Shown here piece by piece: positions 5,658-9,308 of a DNA stretch of 9,308 bases; within the stretch, counting starts at the first letter, position 1; every line of letters begins with the position of its first letter. Source of the DNA: Thermoplasmata archaeon (lineage in GTDB: Archaea > Thermoplasmatota > Thermoplasmata > Lutacidiplasmatales > UBA184); NCBI GenBank assembly GCA_030039715.1, contig JASHVA010000015.1, positions 1-9,308 on the forward strand, in the 5' to 3' direction. The position numbers and the translations under genes are program-made. A model generated the notes under the pieces. It was not told the DNA's origin. It saw only the letters and a list, made by a program, of their open reading frames with translations, and ran no database searches.

Positions 5658-6848
5658 TCACTCCTTCCGGGGTGGCGGCAGCGGGTTTTCCGGAGGGACG
5701 ATGGCGGTCTCGATGCCGCGCCGCGCAAGGGCCGCACGGAACGGGCCCGGCGGGATGCAGCGCTCGGGCGGGACGACCCCGACCGCGCTCACCTGGCCGG
5801 TCGCGATCAGCTCCGCTCCGATCGCGCCGGTGACGCCGACGGCGTACTCGGTCGCGACGAGGTGCCAGTCCCGCCGCGCGGGGAACCGCGCGATCGCGTG
5901 GCGGACCACCGGCTGCCCGCCCTTCTCACCGCGGATCTCGATGTCGCAGACCTCCCAGTCGATCATGTCGACCCCGGCGGGCACTCCCAGCAGCTTCTCC
6001 CGCTTCAGGAGGGCGACCGTGAACTCCTTCGGTACGACGCCCTGCCCGCGAACCTCGACCGGGCGGTCCCCGCCGAGCCCGAGCAGTGCCATCGTCCGGA
6101 GGACCTCGATCCCCGGGCCGCCCTCCTTCCACTCACAGTGGCGCAGGCCCTTCTCGCGGAGGCTCTCGGGGAGGGTCGCGGGTTCGGAGTGGAGCGTGCG
6201 GTAGACCCGGGTCTTCCCAACGGGCGCGGCGAAATCGAACTCCTCGGCGCCGGTCATCGGCGGGTACTCGCGGTACGCCCCGTCCTCGAACACCACGGCC
6301 GGCATGACCATCTCGTCGAGGAACGTGCTCGGCGACCAGGTGAACGCGATCTCGGGGCCCCCGACCGTGAAGTCGCGCCAGCCGTCGCGGATGACGATCG
6401 ACTCGACGCGGTCGAGGTCGCTCGCCGCCTGCATCGCGAGCACGTTCGAGATCCCGGGCACCTGGCCGAGGCCGGGAATCGCGAGGAGCTTCGCGGCGCG
6501 GAACTTCTCGTCGAGCGCGAGCTGCTTTCGCGTCATGTGGAAGAGCCCCCCGAAGTCGAGGTACGGGACGCGCGCTTCGAACGCCGCCTCCATGACGGCG
6601 AGGTTGAACCCGTACTGCACCGCGTTCACCACCGCGTCCGCCCCGCGGAGGAGCGCGACGAGCCGGGCGGTGTCCCGGACGTCGAGGGCGCTCGCGGACG
6701 CCTTCGGCCCGGCGGCGTGGGCCGCCGCCTCCGCGAGCCCGACGTCGAGGTCGGCCGCCACCACCGAGTCGAACACGCCGGCGGTCGCAAGGTCCCGGAC
6801 CGCGCAGCGCCCGGTGAGTCCGCCGCCGCCGAGTACCACCGCGCGCAT
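5658..6848 (-). CDS. Saccharopine dehydrogenase-like NAD(P)-dependent oxidoreductase
   Basis: 396-residue protein of the saccharopine dehydrogenase / lysine dehydrogenase family. The N-terminus MRAVVLGGGGLTGR is the Rossmann dinucleotide-binding loop (glycines at 7-13), followed by an acidic residue at the end of the second strand (AADLD, Asp33 and Asp35). Family motifs in order are DAVVNAVQYGFN (71-82), VPYLDFGGLFHM (94-105), and GLGQVPGISNVLA (126-138), the last being the characteristic PG..N..A loop. The C-terminal part carries ATEYAVGVTGAIGAE and ends with GVVPPERCIPP (357-367), as in single-domain saccharopine reductase and L-lysine dehydrogenase relatives. Reaction is likely oxidation or reductive formation of an amino-acid C-N bond; whether the substrate is lysine, saccharopine or a carboxyspermidine cannot be told. 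The start is ATG at 6848, with a weak GGAG some 11 bases upstream. It lies 65 bases after the unknown gene and ends at a good terminator. Confidence 0.88.
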   Translation of the reverse strand: MRAVVLGGGGLTGRCAVRDLATAGVFDSVVAADLDVGLAEAAAHAAGPKASASALDVRDTARLVALLRGADAVVNAVQYGFNLAVMEAAFEARVPYLDFGGLFHMTRKQLALDEKFRAAKLLAIPGLGQVPGISNVLAMQAASDLDRVESIVIRDGWRDFTVGGPEIAFTWSPSTFLDEMVMPAVVFEDGAYREYPPMTGAEEFDFAAPVGKTRVYRTLHSEPATLPESLREKGLRHCEWKEGGPGIEVLRTMALLGLGGDRPVEVRGQGVVPKEFTVALLKREKLLGVPAGVDMIDWEVCDIEIRGEKGGQPVVRHAIARFPARRDWHLVATEYAVGVTGAIGAELIATGQVSAVGVVPPERCIPPGPFRAALARRGIETAIVPPENPLPPPRKE

Positions 6849-6883
6849 CGACCCTGGGGCTCCGGGCCGCCCGAGGAGCGCGC

Positions 6884-6891
6884 CCTATAGG
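6884..6891 (-). promoter_or_regulatory. Possible TATA-like element of the dehydrogenase gene
   Basis: CCTATAGG is the only A/T-containing core in the 65-base spacer between the unknown gene and the dehydrogenase gene. Its centre lies about 40 bases before the ATG at 6848, compatible with a transcription start near 6861 and a leader of about 13 bases. The match is short, so the dehydrogenase gene may equally be read from the upstream genes. Confidence 0.3.
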
Positions 6892-6913
6892 AAGGTTCGG
6901 TCGACCCCGGGGG

Positions 6914-7555
6914 TTACGACGCCTTCCGCTTCGAGCGGGAGGCGCGCGCCGTCGGCTCGCCGGCGGGGGCCGGAGGCGCCTCGGACGGAACGGGCGAGGG
7001 CGCGCCCGGGGCGGAGCTCGTGCGAGCGAAGAGCTCGCGGAACGTCTCGAAGTGCCGGAGGAACGGGTCGGCGCGCCGTCGCTCCTCGAGCTCGAGGAGG
7101 GCGATCTCGAGCTGCGCCTTCGCCTTCGGGTCCCCGCTCGCGGCCTTGACGAGGTAGACGCACAGGACCTGGTAGTGCGGGAGCACGAACGCGTCGGGTC
7201 GCGGCGTGCTCATGTCGCCCTTGCGCGGCCGGTAGATCCGGTCGACGGGCACTGCCTCCGCCACCGCCTTCCGATGCGAGAAGCCGAAGTAGCGGCCGGG
7301 ACCGAGGATCCGCGTCACCTCCCGGATGTTCCCCCCGAGATTGTTCGTGAGCCGGTCGCACTCGTGCCAGCACCAGAGGCCGAAGCCGAAGTCGCCGTCC
7401 CGGTACGCTTCCCAGGCCCGACCGTAGAGCTCGCGCTCGTTCTCCTCCTCGGGATGCGCGGGGTCGAGGCCCGCGCGCCAGTCGGAGACGATCGCGTCGA
7501 CCCGCATCGACGCCGAGAACTCCTTCTGGGCGGGCACGTCCGTCGGACCGGGCAC
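6914..7555 (-). CDS. Conserved-looking protein of unknown function
   Basis: 213 residues; I do not recognise the family. The protein looks soluble and mainly helical: no signal peptide or membrane segment. The middle holds distinctive residues, notably ELYGRAWEAYRDGDFGFGLWCWHECDRLTNNL (read in parts: WEAYRDGDFG 48-57, WCWHECDRL 61-69), then GPGRYFGFSHRKA (85-97) and IYRPRKGD (107-114). A His-Glu-Cys group at 64-66 with nearby acidic residues could bind metal, but that is a guess. A helical stretch QLEIALLELEERRRADPFLRHFETFRELF (148-176, approximately) follows, and the last 35 residues are Pro/Ala rich, ending in a basic SRSKRK. The start is uncertain: GTG at 7555 has no Shine-Dalgarno, while an ATG at 7507 (residue 17) has AAGGAG at 7520-7525, 12 bases upstream. 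It lies 22 bases after the amidohydrolase stop, so cotranscription with it is likely. Confidence 0.75.
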   Translation of the reverse strand: MPGPTDVPAQKEFSASMRVDAIVSDWRAGLDPAHPEEENERELYGRAWEAYRDGDFGFGLWCWHECDRLTNNLGGNIREVTRILGPGRYFGFSHRKAVAEAVPVDRIYRPRKGDMSTPRPDAFVLPHYQVLCVYLVKAASGDPKAKAQLEIALLELEERRRADPFLRHFETFRELFARTSSAPGAPSPVPSEAPPAPAGEPTARASRSKRKAS

Positions 7556-7577
7556 GACCGTCCGAGACGGGAGGCCC

Positions 7578-9137
7578 TTAGACGTTTTTCTGGTCGGCCC
7601 GACTCGACGCGAGCCGACCGCCGACCCAGGTCTCGCGGACCGACGCGGCCCCGCGAGCGACGGCGCCCGTCAGGGTCGGTGCCGCGACGACGAGGAGGTC
7701 GGCCGGCGCGCCGGGGGCGAGCGCTCCGAGTTCCGGCTCCCCGAGCGACCGGGCGGCGCCCGCCGTGTAGATCCCCAACGCCACTTCGGGAGAGAGGCGC
7801 TCTTCCGGGACCGGGTTGGCGGAAGCGCCGTCGGGTCCCTGTCGGTCCATGGCGGCCGCGAGTCCTCGCCAGGGATCCGCCGGGTCGTACGGCGCATCGC
7901 TCGAGCCGGCGAGAAGGTGCCCCTGGTCGAGCAGCGAGCGAAAGGCGTACGCCCACCGGGCGCGCCCCTCCCCGAGCCGGGCGCCGAGCCACCGGTCACT
8001 CCAGAGGAAACCGGGTTGGACCACGAGCGCGGGCCGGACCCGGGCGAGCGCGGGGTGGAGCTCGGGCGGGGTGAGCGCGGCGTGCTCGATCCGGGGCCGC
8101 CGGCCCTCCACGCGGGCGCCCCGTTCGAGCACGCGGAGCGCCTGGGCGACGGCGCGGTCCCCGATGGCGTGGAGCGCGATCCCGAGGCCCGCGGCGGCCG
8201 CCGCGTCGACGAGCGCGACCAACCGCTCGTCGGAAGCGACCGACATCCCCGAGTTCGTCGGGTCGTCGGCGTACGGTGCGTCGAGCCAGGCGGTCCGAGG
8301 TCCGAACGCCCCGTCGGTGAACGCCTTCACTCCCACCACCCGGAACCGTTCGGTCGACGGCGGAGGGCGACGCTCGTCCCAGCGGCTCTCGTGGAGGTAG
8401 GCCCGGACCCGGAGGCCGAACCGGCCGGCGCGGCTCAATTCGGCGAGCGCCGCCGCCTCCTCCGGGGCGACGCTCATCGCGCCGATCGTGGTGAGCCCGA
8501 CCGAGAGGGCCCACTTCCCCGTGCGTGCGAGCGCCTCGGGGCTCCGCAGATGCAGGTCGTCGGCCCGGCCGGCGAGCGCCCGCACGGCGGTCTCGAACGC
8601 CCGGCCGTCCGGCTCGCCGGCCGCATCCCGTCCCCAGCGGCCGCCGGGCGGGTCCGGAGTGGACCGGCTCACTCCCGCGCGCTCAAGGGCCGCCGAGTTC
8701 GCCACGCCGACGTGACCGCTCACGTGCTGGACGAAGACGGGCCGGTCGGCGACGGCCCGGTCGAGGTCGTCCCGCGTCGGCCACCGGTGATCGCTCGTCC
8801 GCTCCGGGTCCCATCCCCGGCCCAGGATCGACTCCCCCGGGTGCGTCCCGGACCACTCGGTCAGCACCGCGCCGAGCTCCTCAATCGACCCGACCGTCCC
8901 GAGGTCGAGCCCCTCGCGCATCCGGGTCAGGTCGGCGACGTGGAGGTGGGCGTCGACGAGCCCGGGCAGGAGGAGCGCGCCGGCGAGCTCCCGGCGGTCC
9001 GCCCCGGTGGGCGCTGCGCGGCGGACCGCCGTCTCGCTTCCGACCGCCGCGACCCGGCCCTCCTCGACCAGGAGGGCCTCCGCGTACCGGCGGCCGGTGA
9101 AGACCCGGCCCCCGACGAACAGCGTGGCGTCGGTCAC
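7578..9137 (-). CDS. Amidohydrolase 3 family protein, YtcJ-like
   Basis: 519-residue metal-dependent hydrolase of the amidohydrolase superfamily, probably cytoplasmic (no signal peptide). It opens with the small beta-domain ATLFVGGRVFTG and LLVEEGRVAAVG, then the metal ligands HLH in GLVDAHLHV (His64, His66). Further family marks are ILGRGWDPE (104-112), VFVQHVSGHVGVANSAAL (134-151), VKAFTDGAFGPRTAW (270-284; Lys271 in the position that in the superfamily may bridge the metals), ALHAIGDRAV (321-330; His323), RIEHA (349-353; His352) and AGSSDAP (410-416; Asp414, the catalytic aspartate). All expected metal and catalytic positions are present. YtcJ-type enzymes cleave amide or related C-N bonds, for example N-substituted formamides, but the substrate here is open. 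The start is GTG at 9137; the TTACTAC-containing patch at 9162-9173 is a weak candidate promoter for a nearly leaderless message. The unknown gene follows after 22 bases. Confidence 0.92.
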   Translation of the reverse strand: MTDATLFVGGRVFTGRRYAEALLVEEGRVAAVGSETAVRRAAPTGADRRELAGALLLPGLVDAHLHVADLTRMREGLDLGTVGSIEELGAVLTEWSGTHPGESILGRGWDPERTSDHRWPTRDDLDRAVADRPVFVQHVSGHVGVANSAALERAGVSRSTPDPPGGRWGRDAAGEPDGRAFETAVRALAGRADDLHLRSPEALARTGKWALSVGLTTIGAMSVAPEEAAALAELSRAGRFGLRVRAYLHESRWDERRPPPSTERFRVVGVKAFTDGAFGPRTAWLDAPYADDPTNSGMSVASDERLVALVDAAAAAGLGIALHAIGDRAVAQALRVLERGARVEGRRPRIEHAALTPPELHPALARVRPALVVQPGFLWSDRWLGARLGEGRARWAYAFRSLLDQGHLLAGSSDAPYDPADPWRGLAAAMDRQGPDGASANPVPEERLSPEVALGIYTAGAARSLGEPELGALAPGAPADLLVVAAPTLTGAVARGAASVRETWVGGRLASSRADQKNV

Positions 9138-9208
9138 GGCTCGGCCGGGGGAGACGCGCGGGAGTAGTAACCGACGCGGCCGACCGGCGGAACGGGTTCG
9201 GGAACGAC

Positions 9209-9308
9209 CTACACGTCGAGGTACTGGTAGAACTCGTACGGGTGGGGCCGCAGGTTGAGCTCGAGCTGCTCCTGGCGCTTGAGGTCGATGTACGTCTCGA
9301 TCAGCGAG
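9209..9308 (-). CDS. glnA: Glutamine synthetase, C-terminal fragment (gene continues beyond window)
   Basis: Only the last 32 codons are visible, reading SLIETYIDLKRQE, then LELNLRPHPYEFY and ending QYLDV before a TAG at 9209-9211. An acidic/lysine helix followed by RPHPYEF..Y.DV is the usual end of a class of glutamine synthetases found widely in archaea. The enzyme joins ammonia to glutamate with ATP. Active-site motifs are outside the window, so identification rests on the tail alone; the Arg-Pro-His-Pro-Tyr-Glu block makes it fairly firm. The 71-base gap to the amidohydrolase start holds no clear terminator. Confidence 0.72.
   Translation of the reverse strand, partial: SLIETYIDLKRQEQLELNLRPHPYEFYQYLDV

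Noticed and set aside
6899..6906. GGTCGACC palindrome after the unknown gene
   Set aside because: An eight-base GC-rich palindrome is expected by chance at this composition and no other signal is next to it.
7917..9167. Plus-strand open frame of 416 codons opposite the amidohydrolase
   Set aside because: Antisense shadow with no recognisable domain; the minus strand carries the full set of amidohydrolase motifs.
1..9308. CRISPR arrays, tRNA or rRNA genes, insertion sequences
   Set aside because: No regularly spaced repeats, no tRNA-like cloverleaf sequence, no rRNA-like stretch and no transposase were seen; nearly all bases belong to ordinary protein genes.

Overview
The window is GC-rich, gene-dense DNA in which every recognisable gene lies on the minus strand. 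In transcription order (high to low coordinate) it carries: the last codons of a glutamine synthetase, an amidohydrolase of the YtcJ type, an unrecognised 213-residue protein, a saccharopine-dehydrogenase-like oxidoreductase, a glutamate-1-semialdehyde-aminotransferase-like class III aminotransferase, and a four-gene peptide ABC transporter operon (two permeases and two ATPases; the second ATPase is cut by the left edge of the window).

The organism is probably a high-GC archaeon, perhaps of the Thermoplasmata. Three things suggest this. A textbook-looking archaeal TATA element lies in a sharply AT-rich intergenic island (about 5490-5640) inside otherwise GC-rich sequence. The deduced distance from that TATA box to the aminotransferase start leaves only a very short leader. 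The glutamine synthetase ends in an RPHPYEF...LDV tail that I associate mainly with archaeal enzymes. The taxonomic call is inference; no RNA gene or archaeal information-processing gene is present to settle it. Inside the transporter operon, good Shine-Dalgarno sequences are present, so both modes of initiation seem to be used.

Layout: 9209-9308 glnA 3' end; 7578-9137 amidohydrolase; 6914-7555 unknown protein, 22 bases after the amidohydrolase stop and likely cotranscribed with it; 5658-6848 saccharopine-dehydrogenase-like gene, possibly with its own weak promoter; 5456-5657 AT-rich intergenic region with a hairpin plus T-tract terminator, three palindromes and a TATA box; 3827-5455 aminotransferase with a long disordered N-terminal extension; 3718-3826 short spacer with a palindrome; 1-3717 oppB-oppC-oppD-oppF, with a 6-base gap at the first junction and 4-base start/stop overlaps at the next two.

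Taken together the genes fit uptake of peptides or similar small molecules followed by amino-acid or amide breakdown (hydrolase, dehydrogenase, aminotransferase) and nitrogen assimilation by glutamine synthetase. That link rests on neighbourhood only. No substrate-binding protein for the transporter is encoded here. I found no RNA gene, CRISPR array, insertion sequence or phage gene. The parts most worth a second look are the intergenic island, the insertion in the OppD-type ATPase, the low-complexity extension of the aminotransferase, and the unknown 213-residue protein.
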